The notes under the pieces are model-generated. The model ran no database searches and was not told where the DNA came from. It saw nothing but the letters and a program-made list of their open reading frames with translations. From CAVHXA01 sp963639765 (GTDB lineage Bacteria > Bacillota > Clostridia > Oscillospirales > Oscillospiraceae), in the NCBI GenBank assembly GCA_963639765.1, contig CAVHXA010000003.1:56776-120775 (forward strand): DNA of 64,000 nt. Reading direction: 5' to 3'. Below, piece by piece: positions 32,692-40,823 of this stretch; within the stretch, counting starts at the first letter, position 1; every line of letters starts with the position of its first letter. A program made the translations under genes and the position numbers.

Positions 32692-33660
32692 TTAGTTGGT
32701 TTCCAGCCGGGCCTTCGGGTCTTCGGTCGGGGCCGGGACGGTATCAAGCAGGCGCTGGATGATTTCCGGTGCCTTGTCAGAAGAGGAATAGCGGCTTTTC
32801 AGCAGAACGCGGTGTGCAAACACGGGCTGAGCCAGCAGCTTTACGTCGTCCGGAAGGACATAGTCGCGGCCGTCGATGGCGGCCAGAGCCTGACAGGCCC
32901 GGACCATGGACAGAATACCGCGGGTGGATACGCCCAGAGAAAGATCCTCATGGGTGCGCGTGGCCTCGGCCAGACGAACGATATAGTCGGCTACCGCATC
33001 GCTGACCTGCACGGTTTTTATGCTCTGCTGGGCCTCGGCGATGTCTTTTCCGGTGCATACGGGCTCGAGCGTGGTTAGCGGAGTGCCGCCCAGCTGCGAG
33101 CGGATTACGTCTACAGTCTGTTCGCGTGTGGGATAGCCAAGCTTCAGGCGCAGCAGAAAACGGTCGAGCTGCGCTTCCGGAAGAGAAAACGTGCCTGCCG
33201 TCTCAACGGGGTTTTGCGTGGCAATTACAAAGAACGGATTATCCAGGGCCTTTGTAACGCCGTCAACTGTGATCTGCTTTTCTTCCATGCATTCGAGCAG
33301 AGCCGACTGCGTACGGGGCGTGGTACGGTTGATTTCGTCGGCCAGCAGGATGTTGGTAAAGGCCGGACCGGGCTGGAACTGGAACTCACCGGCCTTTTGG
33401 TTGTAGATGTTCAGGCCTGTAATGTCTGAGGGCAAAAGGTCAGCGGTGAACTGAATCCGGCTGAAATCACAGTTGATGGATTTTGCCAGGCTTTTTGCAA
33501 GGACGGTCTTGCCGGTGCCGGGTACATCATCGAGAAGGGCGTGTCCGCCGCCGAGCAGGGCAACCAGCACAAGATCGAGCTGATCGTTTTTTCCGATGAG
33601 TACTTTTGCAATGTTTTCCTTGACCTTGGTAGCAAGCTGCGAAATTTCTTTGATTTCCAT
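32692..33660 (-). CDS. MoxR-family AAA+ ATPase
   Basis: 322 aa from ATG 33660, after GGGAGAG; the frame is open upstream but a start 24 bases earlier has no ribosome site. Walker A DDVPGTGKTVLAKS, Walker B ILLADEINRTTPRTQSALLE, sensor 1 FFVIATQNPVETAGTFSLPEAQLDRFL, and a C-terminal lid domain are all typical of the MRP subfamily. It is thought to work as a chaperone for vWA-domain or membrane partners, here the DUF58 and DUF4129 proteins encoded next. First gene of the operon with its own promoter. Confidence 0.96.
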   Translation of the reverse strand: MEIKEISQLATKVKENIAKVLIGKNDQLDLVLVALLGGGHALLDDVPGTGKTVLAKSLAKSINCDFSRIQFTADLLPSDITGLNIYNQKAGEFQFQPGPAFTNILLADEINRTTPRTQSALLECMEEKQITVDGVTKALDNPFFVIATQNPVETAGTFSLPEAQLDRFLLRLKLGYPTREQTVDVIRSQLGGTPLTTLEPVCTGKDIAEAQQSIKTVQVSDAVADYIVRLAEATRTHEDLSLGVSTRGILSMVRACQALAAIDGRDYVLPDDVKLLAQPVFAHRVLLKSRYSSSDKAPEIIQRLLDTVPAPTEDPKARLETN

Positions 33661-33726
33661 GGTTTGAATCTCTCCCGGTTTCATAGATAGTTTCCACCGC
33701 TGCCTGGCAGGCATAGATGTTTTTTT

Positions 33727-33755
33727 ATTATACGGGACCGCGTTGAAAAATGCAA
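33727..33755 (-). promoter_or_regulatory. Promoter of the moxR-DUF58-DUF4129 operon
   Basis: Minus-strand TTGCAT (33750-33755), 17 bp spacer, TATAAT (33727-33732), about 65 bases before the moxR ATG. Confidence 0.85.
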
Positions 33756-33812
33756 ATACGAAACATACTTCGATTGTGAAGATTTTGTGTGCTTTGCAGA
33801 AGCCCTGCGGAT

Positions 33813-33849
33813 GAAAAAGCCTGCCGTCTGTGCGTTGCAGACAGCAGGC
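33813..33849 (-). terminator. Terminator of the lipoprotein gene
   Basis: Twelve-base stem GCCTGCTGTCTG / CAGACGGCAGGC with one G-T pair, followed by TTTTTC on the minus strand, just after the lipoprotein stop. Confidence 0.85.
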
Positions 33850-33890
33850 CGTTTGATTGGTTCGCAGCCGGAGAAAAAGCGGATGCTTTG

Positions 33891-34715
33891 TCAGGCAGCG
33901 GGAGAAACAGCGGTGATGTGGGGGTTGACGCCCTCGTACCAGTAGAGGTAGCCCTCAAGGTCGATGACATCGCCCACCTGCAGGGCCTTTACAGCCTCGT
34001 AGACCTCGGTGCCGGCACCGCACAGATAGGATTCGACAGTAAAGGAATAGGTGTTGCCGTCGATGCTGACATTGAAATACAGGTCATCACCGTCGGTACC
34101 GGAGCCGTCCCAGTTGTATAGGAAGGCGTCGCCGCTGTCGTTGGCAGCCTCTACGGTCATGCCCTTAAAGCAGACCTTTTCGTTCTGGTGGTTGATCAGA
34201 TCATCCGAGGCCAGAAGGGCGGTTACGTCCTCGGGCTCGGCAATAAAGGTGCCTTCCTGGATTGTAAAGGCGGCATCGATGATTTCCACCTCGCCGGACC
34301 ATTCGGATTTGTAGCCGGTGACCAGGATTTTGGTGCCCTCGGTCAACTTGTCGTATTCGTCCTGCGTGCAGGGCATGTTATACAGGAAATAAGCACCGTC
34401 TTCAGCCTGGGTATAGAAGGTGGCAACGCCGACGCCGTCTTTTTCCCACCAGCCCTGCTTGGCCTGAATATAGGTTTCAACGGTGACCTGCGTGTCCGTG
34501 GCGGCGGCGATGTATTCGTCGTGGGACATCACAGCGGGAGCTTCGGCAGATTCTTCGACAGATTCTTCGGCAGGAGCTTCGGCGGTCTGCCCGGCAGTTT
34601 CTTCGGCAGAGGAGGCAGCCTCCTGCGTCGATTCTTCGGCGGTTTCGGTTTTGGCACAGGCAGCCATGCAAAGCAGCATGCTCAGAGCCAGAAGGACAGC
34701 CAGTAGCTTTTTCAT
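33891..34715 (-). CDS. Secreted lipoprotein of unknown function
   Basis: 274 aa from ATG 34715 with AAGGAGA upstream. A lipoprotein signal peptide MKKLLAVLLALSMLLCMAAC places the lipid-modified Cys at 20. A low-complexity Glu/Ala/Ser linker (about 24-60) is followed by a globular domain with two related segments (GTKILVTGYKSEWSGEVEIIDAAF and QVGDVIDLEGYLYWYEGVNPHITAVS), which look like OB-fold-type strands. No enzyme motif. Monocistronic between its own promoter and terminator. Confidence 0.82.
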   Translation of the reverse strand: MKKLLAVLLALSMLLCMAACAKTETAEESTQEAASSAEETAGQTAEAPAEESVEESAEAPAVMSHDEYIAAATDTQVTVETYIQAKQGWWEKDGVGVATFYTQAEDGAYFLYNMPCTQDEYDKLTEGTKILVTGYKSEWSGEVEIIDAAFTIQEGTFIAEPEDVTALLASDDLINHQNEKVCFKGMTVEAANDSGDAFLYNWDGSGTDGDDLYFNVSIDGNTYSFTVESYLCGAGTEVYEAVKALQVGDVIDLEGYLYWYEGVNPHITAVSPAA

Positions 34716-34815
34716 TTGGATAATCTCCTTTTTTGTGGCAAAGATGCCGCGGGTTTTGCGGAGGCGGCCCGATGCGGGGCCGGACAGACCGCGCGGTCTC
34801 TGCGGTGTTGCCCCT

Positions 34816-34843
34816 ATTATAGCGCAGTTATCGGATAAATCAA
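34816..34843 (-). promoter_or_regulatory. Promoter of the lipoprotein gene
   Basis: Minus-strand TTGATT (34838-34843), 16 bp spacer, TATAAT (34816-34821), about 100 bases before the start codon. Confidence 0.7.
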
Positions 34844-34877
34844 TATGAATCAATATACAGGCCCGTACAATTGCGAT

Positions 34878-36485
34878 TTATGCGGCGGGTCTGCTTCGGC
34901 GGCGGCTTCTGATGCGGTCGGTCAGAAGATGCAGACCCATAAGAAGCCAGATCCCGCCCAGCGAAGCCAGCAGAACGACCGAGGCTGTGGGCAGCGGACC
35001 CAAATCGGCACGCTGCAGCTGCCCCTGTGTGCCAGGCTGGTCGAGCCGATACAGACTGGTGACATCGGCAAACAGGTTGTCAAGATAGGCGTCATCCACA
35101 CTCTGCCCGCGCCGGACGGACTTGGTGACCTCTTCGATAAGCTGCCCGGCAGCACTGCGCAGCGAGGCCGAACCGTTATACACCGGGGTGGTAAAGGTGT
35201 TTTCCACGTTGTCAAGCAAAAGCCGGGCCGCACGGATCTTTACACTGTAGTGCAGGCTGTTGTCCTCGCCGCAACGGGAAAGATAGTCCCGGTATTCCGC
35301 ACTGCCCTGCGCGCGGGAGGTAACGGGAACGTAGCCCTCGGTTTTGCTGTAGGAAAGCTGTACATCGTCGGTCAGCAGATACTGCGCGAACAGCCAGGAG
35401 GCCAGCACCTCCTGCGGGTCTTCCTTGTTGAATACACACACCGAGGGCCCCTGTGAAATCATCTGCGGCTGATCGGGGTCGTATTGAGGGACCGTCATAA
35501 CCTCGATATCAAAATCAACCAGCCTGTCCGGGCTGATGTCCGTAAGGGGTGCGTCGGTACCCATCCAGGTGGCGCCGGCAGTGGAGTCAACGGCAAAGAT
35601 GCACTGCCCTGCGTTGAGAAAGTTTGCCGGATAGCTGGAGATTTTAAAGGTGGAAAAGGCACCGCTTTCCGCATGCCCCGCAATGGTACGCAGCAGGTCT
35701 CCGGTCTGGTCGTTAAACAGCAGAACCTGACCGGACTCGGTGGAATATCCGCTCTGCAGCTGCCGGACCATCTGAATCATCATGTTGTCGGTGGATTTGT
35801 AGATAAAGGGGATCATCACGCTCTGCCCGTTAACCAGATAGGTCCCGTCCGCATTCTTTTGCAAGGCAGCCTCGGAAACCTCCCAGACAAAGTCCCAGGT
35901 CAGCGTCTCGGGCAGCGTATAGCCCAGGGCTTCAACATAAGTTCTGTTGACATAGCAGGCCTCGGTAGAGCGCATGAAGGGCAGGGCATAGCAGTTTTCG
36001 CCGATGGTGCATTCGCTGAGGAACTGCGGAACAATCTCGTCGGCCGATACGCCCTGAAACGCAAGCTCGCTGCCGCCGAGGCCATAGCTCGGGTCGACAA
36101 GAAGCGCGTCGAGCGGAACTACAACATTTTCTCCCGTGAGATAGGTGGCGATGTGGTCGGGATAGGTGATGCAGACATTGGGTGTGGTGCCCGTGGAGAT
36201 GTTGGTGATTACGTCGTTATAGATCTTGCTGTAGTCGGTATACAGCCGCAGCGTTACCGTGATGTTCGGATACAGGGCCTGAAAATCCGCGATGGCCTGC
36301 TGATAGATTTCGGTCTGGGTTTTGTTGGTGTCGTTTTTGGCCCAGAAGGTGATTTCAAAGCTGCGGGAGGTGTCGAAGCCGGCCGGAACCGCAAAGGCCC
36401 GGGTGCTTTTTGCACCATGGCAGCCGCAGAAAAGGCCTGTCAGCAGGGCGACCAGAAGAAGCAGAGAGCACAGCCGCTTTTTCAT
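34878..36485 (-). CDS. ABC importer solute-binding protein with a C-terminal membrane anchor
   Basis: 535 aa. N-terminal signal peptide MKKRLCSLLLLVALLTGLFCGC with an imperfect lipobox (FCGC, Cys22). The body is a family 1 sugar/glycerol-phosphate type binding protein: FEITFWAKNDTNKTQTEIYQQAI, PNVCITYPDHIATYL, ASWLFAQYLLTDDVQLSYS. Unusually, a membrane helix ASVVLLASLGGIWLLMGLHLL and an Arg-rich tail close the protein. It is the last gene of the importer operon and overlaps the permease stop by four bases. Substrate is probably a carbohydrate or polyol phosphate by family; not determinable. Confidence 0.87.
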   Translation of the reverse strand: MKKRLCSLLLLVALLTGLFCGCHGAKSTRAFAVPAGFDTSRSFEITFWAKNDTNKTQTEIYQQAIADFQALYPNITVTLRLYTDYSKIYNDVITNISTGTTPNVCITYPDHIATYLTGENVVVPLDALLVDPSYGLGGSELAFQGVSADEIVPQFLSECTIGENCYALPFMRSTEACYVNRTYVEALGYTLPETLTWDFVWEVSEAALQKNADGTYLVNGQSVMIPFIYKSTDNMMIQMVRQLQSGYSTESGQVLLFNDQTGDLLRTIAGHAESGAFSTFKISSYPANFLNAGQCIFAVDSTAGATWMGTDAPLTDISPDRLVDFDIEVMTVPQYDPDQPQMISQGPSVCVFNKEDPQEVLASWLFAQYLLTDDVQLSYSKTEGYVPVTSRAQGSAEYRDYLSRCGEDNSLHYSVKIRAARLLLDNVENTFTTPVYNGSASLRSAAGQLIEEVTKSVRRGQSVDDAYLDNLFADVTSLYRLDQPGTQGQLQRADLGPLPTASVVLLASLGGIWLLMGLHLLTDRIRSRRRSRPAA

Positions 36486-37351
36486 CCCTTGATTCCTCCC
36501 CGGGAAACGCCCGCCATGATTTTTTTTCGAAACAGCAGAAAAAGCAGAATCAGCGGCAGGGATATTACAACAACGGCTGCCATCATGGCGGGAATGTTCT
36601 CACGTCCAAAGCCGTTTTCCCGGATTTCCTGGATCCCGTTTGAAACCAGAAAGTAGTTGGCATCGTCGGTAATCAGCCGGGGCCAGACGTAGCTGTTCCA
36701 GCACTCGATGACCTTGAGGATGACAATGGTAACGATGGTTGGCCTGCAGATGGGAAGCATGACCCGGCAAAGGTAGCGAAGGTCCGTGGTGCCGTCGACC
36801 TTGGCGGCATAGTACAGCTCATCGGGTACCTGAGAAAAGTTTTCCTTGAGGAGATAGAGATAGAACACCGAGCTTACCGAAGGGAGAATCAGGCCCCAGA
36901 AGGTGTTGCGCAGTCCCATATCGGTGATGGTGACAAAGTTTGTAATGATTACAAGCTCGTTTGGGATCATCATCAGAGACAGAAACAGCGTAAAGACCAG
37001 ATTTTTTCCCCGGAAACGAAGCCGGGCAAAGGAAAAAGCCGCAAGCACGATCACCACCAGCATGATAGCCGTGGTTGCAAGAGTAAAGATCAGCGTGTTG
37101 ACAAAATAGCGGCCGAGAGGTACGGCGGTAAAGGCCTCGGCGTAGTTTTCGAGTGTGGGGCTCAGAGTGAAAAACGCGGGGATATACTCGGAGTTGTATG
37201 CGCTGTAGCTCTTGAGTGAGGAAAGAACCATCCAGTAAAATGGAAAGAGCACCATCAGTGCCCACAGCCCAAGCAGGATGTAGACAATCGTATTTCGAAC
37301 GTGCCTGCGAAGAACCGATGCCTTTCGCAGCCGCTGATAATCCGTCTGCAT
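36482..37351 (-). CDS. ABC importer permease (UgpE/MalG family)
   Basis: 289 aa, six helices. The inner-membrane EAA-type loop is visible around YYAAKVDGTTDLRYLCRVMLPICRPTI (in parts). The N-terminus VRNTIVYILLGLWALMVLFPFYWMVLSSLKS is typical of MalG/UgpE. Forms the channel with the UgpA-like permease encoded 12 bases upstream. Confidence 0.93.
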   Translation of the reverse strand: MQTDYQRLRKASVLRRHVRNTIVYILLGLWALMVLFPFYWMVLSSLKSYSAYNSEYIPAFFTLSPTLENYAEAFTAVPLGRYFVNTLIFTLATTAIMLVVIVLAAFSFARLRFRGKNLVFTLFLSLMMIPNELVIITNFVTITDMGLRNTFWGLILPSVSSVFYLYLLKENFSQVPDELYYAAKVDGTTDLRYLCRVMLPICRPTIVTIVILKVIECWNSYVWPRLITDDANYFLVSNGIQEIRENGFGRENIPAMMAAVVVISLPLILLFLLFRKKIMAGVSRGGIKG

Positions 37352-37363
37352 TTGTGCACCCCC

Positions 37364-38254
37364 TTAATAGTGTACATGCTTTCTGCTGATTTGCAGATTG
37401 ATGCAGGTGATGGTCAGTACAATGACAAACAGAAGAATGGCAGCGGCCGACGCAAAGGAGGGATAGCCGCCCGAATCGCCATAGAGCATATCATAGATAT
37501 ATCCCACGATGGTGTTCATGCCGGCGGCATTCAGGTCTGTGCCGAAAAGCGCAACGGCATCGCTGTAGGCCTTGAAGGCACCGATAAAGCCGGTGATGAC
37601 CAGATAAAAGATCATCGGCGAGATCAGCGGAGCCGTGATGCGGAAAAAGGTGCGTGCTGCCGAGGTGCCGTCGATGCGTGCCGCGTTGTAATAGTCCCGG
37701 TTTACCGAGGCCAGAGCGCTTGTAAGGATGAGAATCTTAAAGGGCAGAACCACCCAGACGGTATAAAAGCACAGCACAAACATCCTGGCCCAATAGGGCC
37801 CGTCGATAAAGTCCACACCGGTTCCGCCAAACCAGCTGATCATCAGATTTACCAGACCGTCGGTATAGGCCGTTTTCTGAAAGAGGATCATAAATACCAG
37901 ACCTACGGCCAGCGTGTTGGTCACATAGGGAAGAAAATAGATGGTCTGAAACAGATTCCGCAGACGGGTTATGGAGCTCAGAGCCAGCGAAATCAGAAGC
38001 GCCAGACCGGTGGACACCGGAACGGTGATGATTACCAGCAGAAACGTGTTTTTCAGAGCCTGCAGAAAATAGGGATCGTGCAGGACATAGGAAAAATTAT
38101 ACAGGCCCGTGCCGAAATAGGTCTGCGAGGCGGAGTTATAGCCCTCTTCGAACGAATAGACAAACACATCGATCAGCGGATAGACCAGGAATACTGCAAG
38201 AAAAACGATGGCAGGCAGCAGGTACAGCCAGCCTTTTTTGTTGTTGTGTTCCAT
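37364..38254 (-). CDS. ABC importer permease (UgpA/MalF family)
   Basis: 296 aa, six helices. Starts WLYLLPAIVFLAVFLVYPLIDVFVYSF, and the ATPase-contact loop is YYNAARIDGTSAARTFFRITAPLISP (in parts). GAGGG lies before ATG; it follows the ATPase gene by nine bases. Partner of the permease at 36482. Confidence 0.93.
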   Translation of the reverse strand: MEHNNKKGWLYLLPAIVFLAVFLVYPLIDVFVYSFEEGYNSASQTYFGTGLYNFSYVLHDPYFLQALKNTFLLVIITVPVSTGLALLISLALSSITRLRNLFQTIYFLPYVTNTLAVGLVFMILFQKTAYTDGLVNLMISWFGGTGVDFIDGPYWARMFVLCFYTVWVVLPFKILILTSALASVNRDYYNAARIDGTSAARTFFRITAPLISPMIFYLVITGFIGAFKAYSDAVALFGTDLNAAGMNTIVGYIYDMLYGDSGGYPSFASAAAILLFVIVLTITCINLQISRKHVHY

Positions 38255-38263
38255 GGCGGACCC

Positions 38264-39367
38264 TCACTGCAGCCGTGCAGCCAGCCGCTGCTCGGTCTGC
38301 CTGTGGAAGAGAAAGACCTTGCCGGGCCGCAGCCGCAGGCTTATGGTGTCGGCATCGGCAGCCACCGGGCTTTCGGCGCTGATAATGGCGCGAAGAGAGC
38401 CGTTCTGACAGTCGGGATGCGTACAGATCACGCTGATATCCCGGCCCATGACCTCGACCCGATCCAGCTTGCAGCAGAACGGGCCCTGCGGGTCGGGCAC
38501 CAGGCCCTCGGGACGGATGGCAGCCCAGACCGGCTGATCCTCCGGACCCTGCACGTCCAGCACGGCCTGTTCGCCGATATAGAGCCTTCCGCTTTCTATT
38601 CGGGCCTGCAGCACGTTGATGGGGGGCGTGCCGAGAAATCGGGCAACAAACAGGTTGACCGGGTCGTCGTATACGGTTTGGGGCCGGCCGCACTGCTGCA
38701 TCACGCCCTGACGCATGACTGCGATCTGATCACAGATACTCATGGCCTCCTCCTGGTCGTGTGTGACAAAGATGGTGGTAATGCCGGTCTGCCGCTGAAT
38801 GCGGCGGATCTCCTCACGGGTTTGCAGACGAAGCCGGGCATCGAGGTTGGACAGCGGCTCGTCGAGCAGCAGAACGTCGGGCGTTTTTACAAGGGCCCGG
38901 GCAATTGCCACCCGCTGCTGCTGGCCGCCCGACAGTTCACCGGGCTTGCGGTCCATAAAGGGTGTAATCTGTACCAGCTCGGCTGCCTGCGCGGCGCGGC
39001 GAAGCATTTCGTCCCGGCTCAGCCTGTCCGCGCCTTTGCGGTTCTGCAGCGGAAAGAGAATGTTTTTTTCGACCGTAAGGTGCGGATAAAGCGCATAGTT
39101 CTGAAACACAAGGCCGATTCCGCGATGCTCGGCGGGCAGGCCGGTTACGTCGTTATCTCCGAAAAAAATCTGTCCCTCGGTGGGCTCGAGCAGACCGCTG
39201 ATCAGATTCAGCGCCGTACTCTTTCCGCAGCCGGACGGTCCGAGCAGGCCAACAAGCTGCCCGTCGGGGATCTCGATGGACAGGTGATCGACGGCAACTA
39301 CGGGCTGACGGTCTTTTCTGCCCGTGCCGGCAAAGCTTTTGGTGAGATTTTTCAGCGTGACCTTCAT
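38264..39367 (-). CDS. ABC importer ATPase (UgpC/MsmX/MalK family)
   Basis: 367 aa from ATG 39367 with AAAGGAG upstream; the longer frame has no better start. Walker A GLLGPSGCGKST, signature LSGGQQQRVAIARAL, Walker B VLLLDEPLSNLDARL, and H-loop VTHDQEEAM are intact. The C-terminal MalK-type regulatory OB domain (about 240-367) contains VWAAIRPEGLV. Energises import through the two permeases. First gene of the four-gene importer operon. Confidence 0.95.
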   Translation of the reverse strand: MKVTLKNLTKSFAGTGRKDRQPVVAVDHLSIEIPDGQLVGLLGPSGCGKSTALNLISGLLEPTEGQIFFGDNDVTGLPAEHRGIGLVFQNYALYPHLTVEKNILFPLQNRKGADRLSRDEMLRRAAQAAELVQITPFMDRKPGELSGGQQQRVAIARALVKTPDVLLLDEPLSNLDARLRLQTREEIRRIQRQTGITTIFVTHDQEEAMSICDQIAVMRQGVMQQCGRPQTVYDDPVNLFVARFLGTPPINVLQARIESGRLYIGEQAVLDVQGPEDQPVWAAIRPEGLVPDPQGPFCCKLDRVEVMGRDISVICTHPDCQNGSLRAIISAESPVAADADTISLRLRPGKVFLFHRQTEQRLAARLQ

Positions 39368-39533
39368 AGCAGTCGCTCCTTTGCCCCTTTTGGGCTTATT
39401 TCCGGCCAAACGTGGCCGGACCGTAGATCCGGATGAAAAAGATTCCGAGAGGAACAGGAACCATAAAAACCGGCTTCATCCGGCCCCTGACCTTTGGGCC
39501 CTTTCCGGCATTGGCCTCGGCCGGAAGGTTGTC

Positions 39534-39728
39534 TCAGCCCCGGCCATGGCGAGAGGAGCAGCAGAAAAGCGCAAACACGAGCGAGCCCGGCGGCAGCAGG
39601 CTGTTTAAAACGATAAAGGCCCGGAAGTCCGGCCGGACCGTACCCTCGGCGAAGGGCTGAAAATGAAAAACACTGTAGCCGAGCGCGGTGGTGAGAGAAA
39701 TCAGAAGCATGCCGATTGCGCAGATCAC
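39534..39728 (-). CDS. Possible small two-helix membrane protein
   Basis: 64 aa from GTG 39728, or 58 aa from ATG 39710. Two hydrophobic segments are seen: MLLISLTTALGYSVFHF, and AFIVLNSLLPPGSLVFALFCC. The ribosome site is poor (AAAAAGG only four bases before GTG). Support comes mainly from the strong promoter at 39786-39814, whose transcript reaches this frame first and then the importer ATPase 166 bases further. It could instead be untranslated leader. Low confidence. Confidence 0.35.
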   Translation of the reverse strand: MICAIGMLLISLTTALGYSVFHFQPFAEGTVRPDFRAFIVLNSLLPPGSLVFALFCCSSRHGRG

Positions 39729-39785
39729 ACAGCCTTTTTGCGGGTCCGGCCCGGTGACGGGCGGACGGGGACAGAGACACGCCCA

Positions 39786-39814
39786 AGTATAGCATACTGC
39801 GCAAAAAGAGACAA
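39786..39814 (-). promoter_or_regulatory. Promoter upstream of the ABC importer operon
   Basis: Minus-strand TTGTCT (39809-39814), 17 bp spacer, TATACT (39786-39791). No other clear promoter lies closer to the ATPase gene. The 39368-39533 stretch in between contains a CCGGCCA/TGGCCGG stem (39402-39419) and a short CCGG stem followed by TTTTTA near 39465-39480. Confidence 0.75.
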
Positions 39815-39849
39815 CCGGAAATCCGACGAGCGATGCACACACGCGGCAC

Positions 39850-39878
39850 TTGCGCCCGGAACGGATCTGTGGTATGCT
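39850..39878 (+). promoter_or_regulatory. Promoter of the DtxR-like regulator
   Basis: TTGCGC (39850-39855), 17 bp spacer, TATGCT (39873-39878), 33 bases before the ATG. Divergent from the importer promoter. Confidence 0.65.
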
Positions 39879-39910
39879 CAGAAAGACGTCCGGCGAAGGG
39901 AGGGATTGCC

Positions 39911-40282
39911 ATGGCACTGCAGGAATCCGGAGAAATGTACCTCGAAACCATCCTCGTTCTGTCAAAAACCAGCAGCTTTGTGCGAAGCATCGACGTGGTG
40001 GAATATATGGGCTATTCCAAGCCCAGCGTCAGTCGCGCGGTTCACCTGCTCAAGTCCGGCGGCTATCTGACCGTAGACCCGGACGGTGCGCTGCACCTGA
40101 CCGAATCCGGCCGGGCCGTGGCAGAAAAGATATATGAGCGGCACACGCTCCTGAGCGCGCTGCTGACCCGTATCGGCGTGGCGGAAAGCACGGCCATGCA
40201 GGATGCCTGCCGCATCGAACACGTCATCTCCGACGAAACGTTTTCTGCCCTCAAGGCCTATGTCCGCAATCTAGGCGAATAG
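39911..40282 (+). CDS. DtxR/MntR-family metal-dependent regulator
   Basis: 123 aa with GGGAGGG six bases before ATG. The winged helix is SGEMYLETILVLSKT...DVVEYMGYSKPSVSRAVHLLKSGGYL, followed by the dimerisation/metal region GRAVAEKIYERHTLLSALL and DACRIEHVISDETF. The histidines and acidic residues expected for the primary metal site are present (ERH, CRIEHVIS). It lacks a C-terminal SH3-like domain, so it is the short MntR-type form. It may sense manganese or iron. No metal transporter lies beside it; the divergent neighbour is the ABC importer. Confidence 0.88.
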   Translation: MALQESGEMYLETILVLSKTSSFVRSIDVVEYMGYSKPSVSRAVHLLKSGGYLTVDPDGALHLTESGRAVAEKIYERHTLLSALLTRIGVAESTAMQDACRIEHVISDETFSALKAYVRNLGE

Positions 40283-40301
40283 CCGCAGCGGGACACAGAC
40301 A

Positions 40302-40346
40302 AAACAGCAGCCCCCCGGTTCTGTTCGGACACAGCCGAAGGATCGG
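40302..40346. terminator. Possible bidirectional terminator
   Basis: GCCCCCC / GGGGGGC outer stem with an inner TTCGG / CCGAA stem between the convergent DtxR-like and SecB-like genes. There is no strong T run on plus; GCTGCTGTTTTG follows on minus. Confidence 0.45.
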
Positions 40347-40379
40347 GGGGCAAATGTATGCATGCAGCCGGAGCGCAGC

Positions 40380-40769
40380 TCAGTTCAGCTGGATCTTTTC
40401 GGGATCCAGACGGGCTCTGGGCGCCATAAAGGCGGGGAGACCCGCACTGACGGAAAGGCCGGCAATCATGGACTGGACATAAGGAAACAGAGCCTCATAA
40501 AGCTTTACGTGGGCCTGACGCTTGTCGCTGTCGGTTTCGATGCCGGAGCAGGAAAAGATGCCGACCAGAACCAGCTCGATGGAGAATTCGTCGGGCTTTT
40601 CCTTGTCGCGTACGGCCTGATGAAGCTGGGCCATGCAGGCCTTGTTGTCCTCGGCATAGTCTACCTGAAGAGCAAAGGTGTTTTCAACCTCCATCTGGCG
40701 GTTTTCCTGAAGGTTCATTACCAGATTGATCTGGCGAAAAGCCTGCTGCTGCAGATCGATTTGAATCAT
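40380..40769 (-). CDS. SecB-like chaperone-fold protein
   Basis: 129 aa with GGAGG before ATG. The N-terminal strands (FRQINLVMNLQENRQMEVENTFALQVDYAEDN) and the C-terminal block KLYEALFPYVQSMIAGLSVSAGLPAFMAP follow the SecB pattern (compare ...LYPYARE.I..L....GFP.L...P in proteobacterial SecB). SecB binds unfolded preproteins or, in some relatives, antitoxins. True SecB is uncommon in Gram-positives, and no toxin-antitoxin pair is adjacent. Fold assignment moderate, role unknown. Confidence 0.7.
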   Translation of the reverse strand: MIQIDLQQQAFRQINLVMNLQENRQMEVENTFALQVDYAEDNKACMAQLHQAVRDKEKPDEFSIELVLVGIFSCSGIETDSDKRQAHVKLYEALFPYVQSMIAGLSVSAGLPAFMAPRARLDPEKIQLN

Positions 40770-40823
40770 GAAGATACCTCCGTAGCGTATTCACAGATAT
40801 GGTAGCGGCTCAGCCGCGGACTG

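Noticed and set aside
37301..39436. A 711-codon open frame on the plus strand opposite the ABC importer genes
   Set aside because: Antisense shadow of the permease and ATPase genes; no recognisable domain.
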